Source: Bacteroidales bacterium
GTDB taxonomy: Bacteria > Bacteroidota > Bacteroidia > Bacteroidales > Bacteroidaceae
Assembly: GCA_004552155.1 (NCBI GenBank)
Contig: SFPF01000005.1
Location: 1-17,975 of the forward strand
Direction of reading: 5' to 3'
DNA: 17,975 bases
The notes under the pieces: model-generated
Seen by the model: only the letters and a program-made list of their open reading frames with translations
Told to the model about the DNA's origin: nothing
Database searches by the model: none
Translations under genes and position numbers: made by a program
Shown here: positions 5,829 to 13,336 of the stretch, piece after piece
Numbering within the stretch: the first letter of the stretch is position 1
Layout: every line of letters begins with the position of its first letter

Positions 5829-7365
5829 AAAAGACATACCGCTCATTTCCGACGAGGCGTTTTTGCTGTCGGCTTCTCCCGCAGTGCTGATTGTGATTGA
5901 CGCGCTGCGCGTGCTGGCCGATGCCGATAACACACTGGCGCTTGCTTCCTTGGCTAAAACCTATTGCCCCGACGTGACGCTCCATGATAGCGAGGCGTTG
6001 CTGAATGCTTTGCCGCAAGAATTTACGGGTAGACGCGCCGAACTCGCCGCCATGCCGCTTTACGAACTCTGTGAGGAACTGATTAGGATATTCGGGCTCT
6101 GGCAAGATGCCGCCGCCAGCAATGCCGAAGAGGCGCACGCGGAAGGACAGTTGGCTTATCTCACCTATTTCCTCGACCAGGTTGCGGCCTATTTGCAGGA
6201 CCATGCTTCTTCCCTTCCTGATTTCTTGGACCATTGGGACGAAGTCTTGTCTGCCAAATCCATACCCGGCGCGGTGGTCGATGGCGTGCGCGTGCTCACC
6301 ATCCATAAATCCAAAGGGCTCGAAGCGCACACAGTTTTCATTCCCTTCTGTAATTGGAATCTCGAAAAAGACCATAGAGATACTATTCTTTGGCTCACAC
6401 CTTCCAAAGAGCCTTTCTCTAAGATTTCGCCTATTCCCGTTGCGCCCCATTCAAATAGGGTGAGGCAATCCATTTTCGCTGACGATTATGAGCAGGAGCA
6501 TTTGCGCAGTCGTATTGAAAATCTCAATTTGCTTTATGTTGCCTTCACGCGTCCCCAGCGCAACCTTTTCGTTTGGGGCACATGGTCGGGCAAGGATAAG
6601 GATTCGGTTGCCACGGCCGGCGATTTGCTGCACGCTGTAATAGATAAGGATTTCAGCGATGATTATCAGTCATACAGTTTTGAGAAAACGGCAGACGGCT
6701 TTGTGCTGGAAACGCTTTCCTCGCCGCAAACCGACTGCCGCGCCGAAGGGCAGGCCGTTCCCGCCGGCGGTAAGCAAAACCCGTTTGGCAGCGGTGTGCG
6801 CCGTCCGCTGTCCATTACGCTTTGCCAAACCCCGCTCCGCGCCGATTTTCGCCAGAGCGGCGAGGCCGCCGAGTTTATCGCCGCGCGTGCCGGCGAGGAA
6901 GCGGTAGCCGAGTCCGCCGCCTACATCAACCGCGGCAACCTGATGCACAATATCTTCTCGATGATTGAAACCGCCGACGATATCTCCCGCGCCGTGGGTG
7001 TGCTGCGCGGTCAGGGTTTCGAGGCCGACGGCATCGATTTCAACCAAATCGAAACGGAAATAAGGCAAAAGATTGCTGCCTGCCCCTTGGTGGCTGATTT
7101 GACCGATGGCAGTTGGCTCGTGCTCAACGAACGCTCCATTCTCCTGCCCGCCGGCAGTGCGCAGGGCGCGGCGATGGTGCGCCCCGACCGCGTGTCGTTT
7201 AAGGATGGCCGCGCCGTTGTGCTCGACTATAAGTTTGGCAAGCCCCTGCCCAAGCATCAGGAGCAGGTGAAGCAGTATGCTGCTTACTTGCGTCAAATGG
7301 GCACGCCCCACGTAAAAGCCTATCTCTGGTATTTTGATGAGAATAAATTAGTTGAAGTTTTATAA
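5689..7365 (+). CDS. addA: AddA-like helicase-nuclease, C-terminal fragment (frameshifted gene)
   Basis: The open frame runs from 5689, but only the part from about 5821 is family-like; the first 44 codons are the other reading of the N-terminal fragment. Helicase motif V (VRVLTIHKSKGLE, near 6283-6321) and motif VI (LNLLYVAFTRPQRNLFVW, near 6520-6573) are present. They are followed by a RecB-type PD-(D/E)xK nuclease domain: RGNLMHNIFSMI (near 6931), RPDRVSFKDGRAVVLDYKFG (near 7180-7239, with catalytic Asp and Asp-x-Lys) and the QVKQYAAYL helix carrying the Q-x3-Y motif. All nuclease residues look intact, which suggests the disruption upstream is recent, a sequencing or assembly error, or tolerated because the domain can be made separately. 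The stop TAA at 7363-7365 is 7 bases before the addB ATG, so the two genes form an operon. Confidence 0.88.
   Translation: MSAMCALRCRQSTVRRPKTKKRAGECSMKWQSRCKGCTPTGFLIVAEKDIPLISDEAFLLSASPAVLIVIDALRVLADADNTLALASLAKTYCPDVTLHDSEALLNALPQEFTGRRAELAAMPLYELCEELIRIFGLWQDAAASNAEEAHAEGQLAYLTYFLDQVAAYLQDHASSLPDFLDHWDEVLSAKSIPGAVVDGVRVLTIHKSKGLEAHTVFIPFCNWNLEKDHRDTILWLTPSKEPFSKISPIPVAPHSNRVRQSIFADDYEQEHLRSRIENLNLLYVAFTRPQRNLFVWGTWSGKDKDSVATAGDLLHAVIDKDFSDDYQSYSFEKTADGFVLETLSSPQTDCRAEGQAVPAGGKQNPFGSGVRRPLSITLCQTPLRADFRQSGEAAEFIAARAGEEAVAESAAYINRGNLMHNIFSMIETADDISRAVGVLRGQGFEADGIDFNQIETEIRQKIAACPLVADLTDGSWLVLNERSILLPAGSAQGAAMVRPDRVSFKDGRAVVLDYKFGKPLPKHQEQVKQYAAYLRQMGTPHVKAYLWYFDENKLVEVL
5800..5835 (+). other. 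Frameshift/deletion junction in addA
   Basis: Frame 0 encodes family-like sequence up to LHADGLPYR (ending near 5822) and then hits TGA at 5826. The +1 frame encodes family-like sequence from about 5821 (VAEKDIPLISDEAFLL). UvrD-family proteins normally have a strand of the form (I/V)A(I/V)LVR plus a helix between these two segments, about 20 residues, and it is absent here. I infer loss of roughly 50-80 bp with a net frame change. Confidence 0.65.
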
Positions 7366-7372
7366 AAACTAT

Positions 7373-10063
7373 ATGAACTCCCCCAAATCTTTCTTGCAAC
7401 TCGTAGCGGACGACCTGCTTGGCAGGAACGGCATAGACTTTCGCCGCCTTGTCATAGTGTTCCCCAACAAGCGCGCCAGCCTCTTCTTCAACGAGCACCT
7501 GCGTCGCGCCGACCGCCCGCTTTGGGCACCGCAGTACGTCACCATCAGCGAACTCTTCCGCAGTCTCGCGCAGTGTGAGGTGATGGACGAAATAGAGGCC
7601 GTATGCCGCATATACAATATATATATAGGTTGCACGCCCGGCGCTGAGGCGTTGTCCCTCGACAAGTTTTACGGCTGGGGCAGGCAACTGCTCGCCGACT
7701 TTGACGACGTGGATAAGAACGAGGCCGACGCCGCCCGCCTCTTTGCCAATATGAGCGACTACGCAGATATTGAAAAGACCTTCGGCGCACCCGAAGAGGC
7801 CATGCGCCATTTTCGCAGTTGTTTCCGGGATATGGAGCGCAGCGAGGTGCGGCGCAAGTTCTTAGGGCTTTGGAATATTCTCTACAAAATATATTCCTCC
7901 CTCAACGCCGGCACTTCCGAGGGCATCGCCCCCTACGAGGGCGCACTCTATCGCAGCGTTGCCGAGCGGCTGAAGCAGGGCACGCTGCGTCCCCGCGAGG
8001 GTTTTACCTATGTGTTCGCGGGCTTCAACGTGCTGAGCAGCGTGGAGCGCAGTCTCATGGAAGCGTTTAAGGAGCAGGCCATATTCTATTGGGACTACGA
8101 CGAATACTACACCGAGCGGCACCCCGCTTGCGAAGCCGGACTTTTTGTAAAAGAAAACATTGCCGCTTTCGGCAACGCCCTGCCGCCTGAGGCGTTCCGC
8201 AACATGGAGTGCAGCGCGGGCGGCCGCCTTTTGCCCGAGATAGAAGTTGTAGAAGCCCCCACCGAGACCGCACAGGCCAAGAGCGTGGCGGCTTGGTTGA
8301 AGAAAAACAGGGCGCAGGGCGGCACTACCGACCTTCGCCGCATGGCCGTTGTGCTGGCAGGCGAGGGACTGATGCAAGGCGTGCTGCACGCCCTGCCCGA
8401 AGAGGTCGACAAGGTAAATGTTACCAAGGGCTATCCGCTTTCGCAAACGCCGGCGTTTGCCTTGATCGACCGTTTTGAGCCGTCAGCCGCCAACAGCAAC
8501 GAAGCCCTCCTCACCGCCCTTGCCGACCGGCTCAAAGCCGAGGCGGCGCGCCTTGCGGCCGACGGCACAATCAAGAAAATCTTTAAGGACATTTACGAAG
8601 AAGCCTGCTTTCAGGCATACACCGTCGTGGGGCGTTTCAGCCGTTTGGTGGCAGAGGCGTCACTCAACGTTACGCCCCAAACGCTCCTGCGCCTTTTGCG
8701 CACGGTGCTGATGCAGACCGATTTGCCCCTGCATGGCGAACCCCTCGAAGGCTTGCAGATTATGGGCGTGCTCGAAACGCGCCTGCTCGACTTCGACAGC
8801 GTGCTCGTGCTTTCCGCCTCCGAAGGCAACCTGCCGCGCAAGGGCGGCGACAATTCTTTCATCCCCAACGAACTGCGCGAGGCCTTTTCCCTCACCACCG
8901 TGCGCCGCCGCACCGCCGTCTTTGCCTATTATTTCTACCGCCTCATACAGCGCGCCCGCAGCGTCCGCCTGATGTATTCCGCCGTGACCGATGGCATCAC
9001 GCGCGGCGAGATGTCGCGCTTCATTTCCCAGTTGCTCGTGGAGAGCCGTATCCCCATCAGCCAATACAAGATGCAACTCAAGCCGGGCATTTCCGGCGGA
9101 GCGGGCGCGGCGGATATAGCCAAGCCCGAAAACCTCGCCTCACTCGTTAAGCGGCTTTCACCCTCGTCCATCATCAACTACATGAAATGTCCGCAGATGT
9201 TCTACTTCAAGCACGTGGCAAAGATTCCCGAACCGCAGCCGCCCGTTCAGGAAGTCGCCCCCAACGTGTTTGGCAGCGTGTTCCACAATGCCGCAGAATT
9301 TTTCTATAAGGACCAGGGCGGCCGCCGCCTCACGCCCGACATGCTGAAGCGGGCGGCAAAAGACACTGCCAAGTTGCGCGAATACGTAGAGCAGGCCTAC
9401 ATCTCCGTGCGCCGCGAGGCAGAGCCGGAGGCCGATGAACAGGTATGCCGTTCGGAGAATGCAGTGATGAAATCGGCGGCGGTGAAATGCCTGGCCAAGA
9501 TGTTGCTTTACGATGCTACCTATCAGTCTGTCAAGGTTGTGGCAGAGGAAGAGCGTTGGGAGTTGAAGGTCGACGTGGCCCTGCCCGACGGTACGCATGT
9601 CCCTGTTATGATAAAAGGATTTATCGATCGCGTGGACGAAGTTGAGGACGTATCCGACGGCCAGTGCCGAAAACTCCATCGCGTTGTGGACTATAAGACG
9701 GGCGGCGCAGCAAAGGCTTTGCCCGATGTGCCAGCCATGTTCTGCTGCGACGGCAAGCACGAGCATTATGCCTTCCAAGTTTCGCTCTATGCCATGGCGT
9801 ACCGGCGCATGCACGGCGAGCCGGTAGCACCGGCCATTTATTATCTGAACAGCCTGAACAAGGGCAATACTCCATATCTGCAAATGGGTTCGGGCAAGAA
9901 TGCCGCGCCCGTCTATTCCTATACCGACTACGCCGACGAGTTTGAGGACGCCCTCCAATCCCTTTTGTCTTCCATCTTCGATCCCTCCAAGCCTTTCACC
10001 GTCACCGAAGAGCCCGAGAAAGTCTGCAAATACTGTCCTTATGGTCGCCTGTGCGGAATGTAG
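7373..10063 (+). CDS. addB: AddB-like PD-(D/E)xK nuclease with C-terminal 4Fe-4S motif
   Basis: The 896-residue partner of AddA. The N-terminal region (FRRLVIVFPNKRASLFFNEHLR) resembles the inactivated helicase-like part of Bacteroidetes AddB proteins and shows no Walker A motif. The C-terminal nuclease domain has Asp752 in KGFIDRVDE and Asp773/Lys775 in VVDYKTGG. Four cysteines fit the iron-sulfur staple of AddB/Cas4-type nucleases: Cys606 in NYMKCPQMFYFKH, and Cys885, Cys888 and Cys894 in CKYCPYGRLC at the extreme C-terminus. In AddAB complexes this subunit degrades one strand, and Chi recognition resides in AddB. I start at the ATG at 7373, 7 bases after the addA stop, rather than at the in-frame TTG at 7352 that overlaps addA. 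A strong terminator lies 44 bases after the stop. Annotators may simply call it a PD-(D/E)XK nuclease family protein. Confidence 0.88.
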   Translation: MNSPKSFLQLVADDLLGRNGIDFRRLVIVFPNKRASLFFNEHLRRADRPLWAPQYVTISELFRSLAQCEVMDEIEAVCRIYNIYIGCTPGAEALSLDKFYGWGRQLLADFDDVDKNEADAARLFANMSDYADIEKTFGAPEEAMRHFRSCFRDMERSEVRRKFLGLWNILYKIYSSLNAGTSEGIAPYEGALYRSVAERLKQGTLRPREGFTYVFAGFNVLSSVERSLMEAFKEQAIFYWDYDEYYTERHPACEAGLFVKENIAAFGNALPPEAFRNMECSAGGRLLPEIEVVEAPTETAQAKSVAAWLKKNRAQGGTTDLRRMAVVLAGEGLMQGVLHALPEEVDKVNVTKGYPLSQTPAFALIDRFEPSAANSNEALLTALADRLKAEAARLAADGTIKKIFKDIYEEACFQAYTVVGRFSRLVAEASLNVTPQTLLRLLRTVLMQTDLPLHGEPLEGLQIMGVLETRLLDFDSVLVLSASEGNLPRKGGDNSFIPNELREAFSLTTVRRRTAVFAYYFYRLIQRARSVRLMYSAVTDGITRGEMSRFISQLLVESRIPISQYKMQLKPGISGGAGAADIAKPENLASLVKRLSPSSIINYMKCPQMFYFKHVAKIPEPQPPVQEVAPNVFGSVFHNAAEFFYKDQGGRRLTPDMLKRAAKDTAKLREYVEQAYISVRREAEPEADEQVCRSENAVMKSAAVKCLAKMLLYDATYQSVKVVAEEERWELKVDVALPDGTHVPVMIKGFIDRVDEVEDVSDGQCRKLHRVVDYKTGGAAKALPDVPAMFCCDGKHEHYAFQVSLYAMAYRRMHGEPVAPAIYYLNSLNKGNTPYLQMGSGKNAAPVYSYTDYADEFEDALQSLLSSIFDPSKPFTVTEEPEKVCKYCPYGRLCGM

Positions 10064-10106
10064 GGGCGGAGATAGTTTATTCCCAATTAGTTCAATTCAA
10101 GTTCCC

Positions 10107-10143
10107 AAGGCAGAGCGTTTTTGCGCTCTGCCTTTCTTTTTTT
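10107..10143 (+). terminator. Intrinsic terminator after addB
   Basis: The arms aaggcagagcg (10107-10117) and cgctctgcctt (10124-10134) are perfectly complementary around a six-base loop and are followed by a T-rich tract (10132-10143). This ends the addAB operon. Confidence 0.85.
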
Positions 10144-10186
10144 CCTCTCTCCTTGATATTTTTCCCTTTCCTATAAGAAAAAGTTT

Positions 10187-10266
10187 GTTACAAAGTTTGT
10201 AACATGTATTACAAAGTTTGTAACATGTGTTAGTAAGTTTGTAACAAGCGTTACAAAGTTTGTAAC
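10187..10266. repeat. Four 17-bp palindromes at exact 21-bp spacing
   Basis: Units at 10187-10203, 10208-10224, 10229-10245 and 10250-10266 follow gttacaaa-g-tttgtaac. Units 1 and 4 are perfect palindromes, unit 2 differs at one base (a for g at the first position), and unit 3 has a degenerate left half (gttagta). The right half aagtttgtaac is identical in all four. Spacers are four bases (atgt, atgt, aagc). A 21-bp period is two helical turns, so all units face the same side of the DNA, as in an array bound cooperatively by a dimeric regulator. It lies 41 bases after the addB terminator and about 170 bp upstream of the relA -7 box. Confidence 0.85.
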
Positions 10267-10481
10267 AAAAAATGTCTTAGCAGATAGTGAAAAATATCAA
10301 GGAAAAAGGAAGATTTTGTTTGCGGATAGTGAAAGTTTGCTCGGGCATAATGTGCCGTTTCTCCGAAATAATTTCAAGTTTGCAGGCAGGCAGAGGCGGA
10401 AAAAACGGAATTGTCTGCTAAGGAAACGCCCAAAATGCGTAATTTTGCAGAGATAATATTTCTTTCAAACATTGCGCGCCT
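10267..10481 (+). promoter_or_regulatory. relA upstream region with -7 box at 10440-10447
   Basis: TAATTTTG (10440-10447) matches the Bacteroidetes -7 consensus and lies 34 bases before the relA ATG. A TTG (10411-10413) is 26 bases upstream, longer than the usual 19-21, so the -33 box is uncertain. The leader shows no Shine-Dalgarno sequence. A gatagtgaaa sequence occurs twice (around 10284 and 10325), and a weak inverted pair ccgtttctccg/cggaaaaaacgg (10354-10364 and 10397-10408) lies just upstream of the promoter. No ORF is credible. Confidence 0.55.
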
Positions 10482-12707
10482 ATGACACACCTCACTGACT
10501 TGCACACCGAAGAAGAGAGAAGGGAAATTCGCCGTCTTTTGCTGGAACTCTATCACGACCCGCACAACCGACCTGCCCCACAACGTGCCAAGCAAACGGG
10601 CATAATCCTCAAACAGGCGTATGCCGAGGGCGCGCCCCTGCGCGACGCGTTCGGCAATAGCAGGCTTGTGATGGCACTGCGCACTGTGTGCCTCGCCGCT
10701 GCCGAGATAGGGCTGCGCGGCGATGCGCTCACGGCCTTCGTGGTCTATGCCGCCACCGCGCCGGAACAGGGTGAAGAGATGTGTAAGGCGGTGGAAAAAG
10801 TGCTCGGCCCAGACACTGCCGCCGCGCTCCGCGCCATACTCCGCGTGAAAAGCATCGAGAGCAAGGCGGAAACCATGCAGACCGACAATTTCCGCAACCT
10901 CTTCATCGCCCAGGCGGGCGATATGCGCGTGGTGCTGCTCCTCATTGCCGAGAGCGTGGTGCTGATGCGCAGCATACGCGACACGGATAACACCGACGAG
11001 CAGCAGCGCGTGGCTACCGAGGCTTCCGCGCTCTTCGCACAACTGGCGCATAAACTCGGGCTCTATAAACTGAAAAGCGAACTCGAAGACCTTTCGCTCA
11101 AATATCTTGAACACGACGCCTACTACCTCATCAAGGACAGCCTGAACGCCAAGAAGCAGGAGCGCGATGCCTACATCGAACGCTTCATGGCGCCTATCCG
11201 GAAGATGCTCGACGAGGAAGGCCTCAAATACCACATCAAGGGGCGCACGAAGAGCATTCACTCCATCTGGCAAAAGATGAAGAAGCAAAAATGCGGCTTC
11301 AACGGCGTGTACGACCTCTTTGCCATTCGCATCATCCTCGACGCTCCGCCCAAGGAAGAGAAGAAGCAATGCTGGAAAGTGTTTTCGCTCATCACGGGGC
11401 AGTATGAGAGCAACTTGAAACGCCTGCGCGACTGGCTCACCGTGCCTAAGTCGAACGGCTACGAAAGCCTCCACATCACCGTGCGCGGACCGGAGGACAA
11501 ATGGGTTGAGGTGCAGATACGCACGGAGCGCATGGACGAGGTGGCCGAACACGGCCTCGCGGCGCACTGGCGCTACAAAGGCGTGAAGAGCAGCGGCGGC
11601 ACGGTGGATTCATGGCTCGCCGACATTCGCAGCGCGCTCGAAACGGGCAATGAAGGGCTCCTCGCCAACAGCCTCACGCAGGGCACGGCCTCGCAGCAGG
11701 ATGTCTACGTGTTTTCGCCCAAGGGCGACGTGTACCGCCTGCCCGCAGGAGCCACGGTGCTCGACTTCGCCTACCTTATCCACTCGAAAATAGGCAACCG
11801 CTGCGTGGGCGGCAGGGTGGGAGGGCGCAACGTGCCCATTCGCCAGCAACTGGAATGCGGGCAGACGGTGGAAATTCTCACCTCTGCCACACAGCAGCCG
11901 CGCCAGGAGTGGCTCAACATCGCCGTGTCGCCCCACGCCAAGTCGAAAATCCGCGCCGCGCTCAAAGAACTGCAAGCAGGCGAAAGCGCCATGGGGCGCG
12001 AAGTCCTCGAGCGTAAGTTGCGCAACCGCAAACTCGAATGGGACGAAAGCCTGATCAATCGTCTGATTAAGAAACTCGGATATAAGGAGTCAGCACTCTT
12101 TTACAAGGCGTTGAACGACGAGACGCTCGATATTTCCGACGTGCTCGACACGTACGTCGAACTTTCGCGCCACGAGCAAGGCCTTGCCGAACGCGCCGCT
12201 ACGCGCAGTGCGGAGGAGTATCAGGCAGATACGGAATTGGAGAGCCGCGCCAAGTCGTCGGACGACGTGCTGGTCATCGACCGCAACCTCAAAGGCATCG
12301 AGTTTCAACTGGCCCATTGCTGCAACCCCGTATATGGCGACGACGTGTTTGGCTTCGTCACCGTGAGCGGCGGCATCAAAATCCACCGCACCAACTGCCC
12401 CAACGCCGCTGCCCTTCGCAGCCGCTTCGGCTACCGCATCGTGAAGGCCCGCTGGGCGGGCAAGGGCGGCGGCAGTTACCCGATAACGCTGCGTGTGGTG
12501 GGCAACGACGACCTCGGCATCGTGAACAACATCACGTCCATCATTTCAAAAGAAGAGCACATCATGCTCCGCAGCATTAACATCGACTCCAACGATGGCC
12601 TCTTCTCGGGTATTCTCACGGTGATGGTCGACGACACCACGCGCCTCGAAGCCCTGCTGAAGAAACTGCGCACCGTGCGCGGCGTGAAGGCTGTGTCGCG
12701 GGCGTAA
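10482..12707 (+). CDS. relA: RelA/SpoT-family (p)ppGpp synthetase with degenerate HD hydrolase domain
   Basis: The 741-residue protein makes the stringent-response alarmone (p)ppGpp from ATP and GTP/GDP. The N-terminal region aligns in position with the HD hydrolase domain but has lost its signature: the HDxxED position reads YAATAPEQ (about 89-96), and the later ADRLHNMRT position reads AESVVLMRS (156-164). Hydrolase activity is therefore unlikely. The synthetase domain is intact: GRTKSIHSIWQKM (254-266), RLRDWLTVPKSNGYESLH (314-331) and VEVQIRTERMDEVAEHGLAAHWRYK (342-366). TGS (about 406-468), a Cys-containing domain (AHCCNPVYGDDVFGFV, 611-626) and a C-terminal ACT domain (about 666-741) follow, giving the full long-RSH layout. 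The RLRD motif before PKSNGY is basic like the RXKD of bifunctional enzymes, unlike the acidic EXDD of E. coli RelA. The ATG at 10482 fits the promoter 34 bases upstream. Confidence 0.93.
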   Translation: MTHLTDLHTEEERREIRRLLLELYHDPHNRPAPQRAKQTGIILKQAYAEGAPLRDAFGNSRLVMALRTVCLAAAEIGLRGDALTAFVVYAATAPEQGEEMCKAVEKVLGPDTAAALRAILRVKSIESKAETMQTDNFRNLFIAQAGDMRVVLLLIAESVVLMRSIRDTDNTDEQQRVATEASALFAQLAHKLGLYKLKSELEDLSLKYLEHDAYYLIKDSLNAKKQERDAYIERFMAPIRKMLDEEGLKYHIKGRTKSIHSIWQKMKKQKCGFNGVYDLFAIRIILDAPPKEEKKQCWKVFSLITGQYESNLKRLRDWLTVPKSNGYESLHITVRGPEDKWVEVQIRTERMDEVAEHGLAAHWRYKGVKSSGGTVDSWLADIRSALETGNEGLLANSLTQGTASQQDVYVFSPKGDVYRLPAGATVLDFAYLIHSKIGNRCVGGRVGGRNVPIRQQLECGQTVEILTSATQQPRQEWLNIAVSPHAKSKIRAALKELQAGESAMGREVLERKLRNRKLEWDESLINRLIKKLGYKESALFYKALNDETLDISDVLDTYVELSRHEQGLAERAATRSAEEYQADTELESRAKSSDDVLVIDRNLKGIEFQLAHCCNPVYGDDVFGFVTVSGGIKIHRTNCPNAAALRSRFGYRIVKARWAGKGGGSYPITLRVVGNDDLGIVNNITSIISKEEHIMLRSINIDSNDGLFSGILTVMVDDTTRLEALLKKLRTVRGVKAVSRA

Positions 12708-12718
12708 GCGTGTTGGTC

Positions 12719-13102
12719 GGATAGGATAAAAACCAAATAAAACCGCTTGTTCTGTGTGGGCCTATCGGCTTGCCTTAGCGGATAGGCCTCGAGCCTGAAA
12801 GTCTGTCGACTTTCGTCTCGCGTCCTCTCCACTAAGGCAGCGGTCGGTTCCCGCCCGCCCCACACAGAACAAGGGAAAAACCAGGAAAAACCCATTTTCA
12901 ATGAATGACAAATCAAGGTCTCACGGGTTTTTAATGGTTTTTTCCTTGCGGCGTTTGAAGCGGGCGGGCACCGACCGCAGACGCTGGGATTAAAGACGAG
13001 CAAAAGCCGAAAGGCTTTAATGCTCGGCGTTAAGACCAGCGGCGTAGCCCTCAGGGCTTCAAACGAAGCAAGATGTTTTTACTGGTTTTTATCTAATATC
13101 CT
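12719..13102. repeat. Large nested inverted-repeat intergenic region
   Basis: There is no gene here, but paired arms account for much of the sequence. The outer ends match with small gaps (gataaaaacca near 12725 against tggtttttatc near 13083). Perfect arms cttgttctgtgtggg and cccacacagaacaag lie at 12746-12760 and 12859-12873; inside them are tgccttag/ctaaggca, gcctatc/gataggc and a gaaagtc/gactttc hairpin. A 19-bp pair (12840-12858 with 12960-12978) has one mismatch. Between these two, 12874-12893 pairs with 12925-12945. On the right, 12979-13040 folds as a hairpin around aaagcc-gaaa-ggcttt, and cgtttgaagc (12952-12961) pairs with gcttcaaacg (13056-13065). Some pairings exclude each other. 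Candidates are a dispersed repeat, a structured RNA or a terminator complex. Confidence 0.7.
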
Positions 13103-13147
13103 TTGAATGTTTTGGAATGCGGTTACTTGTCAACTATAAACAACTTT

Positions 13148-13336
13148 ATGAGCGACGGAAATTTCAATCGTAACCTATTGCCGTATCGCGATTTCCAAAG
13201 CGGCGTTCGCGCCGGACGGGCGCAGATGCGCACGGCGGCGTTGTCGGCGTTTGAGAAATGGCTGGACGGCTGCGGCGGCAAGTTTTCAGAAGAAGAACGG
13301 GCCGAGGCCGTGCGGCAGTTTAAGGAACTATTTTAG
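13148..13336 (+). CDS. Small conserved-looking protein of unknown function (62 aa)
   Basis: The peptide begins MSDGNFNRNLLPYRDFQSG, continues VRAGRAQMRTAALSAFEKWL and ends in a charged helix (SEEERAEAVRQFKELF). I recall short Bacteroidales proteins starting with a DGNFNRNLLP stretch and an RAGRAQM-like segment, but no function is known to me. I chose the ATG at 13148; the frame is open back to a TTG at 13103, but the residues added (NVLECGYLSTINNF) do not resemble the conserved part. No signal peptide or membrane segment is visible; it is probably a small cytoplasmic helical protein. It is isolated between two intergenic inverted-repeat regions, and its TAG stop forms the first bases of the downstream repeat. 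A weak TAnnnTTTG sequence (13097-13105) could serve as promoter. Confidence 0.7.
   Translation: MSDGNFNRNLLPYRDFQSGVRAGRAQMRTAALSAFEKWLDGCGGKFSEEERAEAVRQFKELF

Noticed and set aside
5815..5835. Programmed +1 frameshift in addA
   Set aside because: The site cgt-tgc-tga has no plausible tRNA slippage, no upstream Shine-Dalgarno stimulator as in prfB, and expected protein segments are missing around it, which points to a deletion.
7352..7372. TTG start for addB overlapping the end of addA
   Set aside because: An ATG at 7373, 7 bases after the addA stop, is a simpler start, and the added residues do not look conserved.
10187..10266. CRISPR or plasmid iterons
   Set aside because: The 21-bp period with 4-base spacers is too short for CRISPR, and no replication gene is adjacent. 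The location between a terminator and a promoter favours regulation.
10374..11567. Long minus-strand open frame opposite relA (and similar ones opposite the S9 peptidase, 1710-2939 and 2946-3869)
   Set aside because: Long antisense frames are expected from GC-rich codon bias; the plus-strand proteins are clearly conserved families and the antisense products show no motifs.
12893..12906. 14-base match cattttcaatgaat, found inverted at 4027-4040 in the first palindromic element
   Set aside because: One 14-base AT-rich match between two places in an 18-kb window is near chance expectation, so it does not prove that the two elements are related.
13103..13147. TTG-initiated extension of the 62-residue protein
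   Set aside because: The extra 15 residues are unlike the conserved-looking part, and ATG at 13148 gives the expected MSDGNFNRN start.
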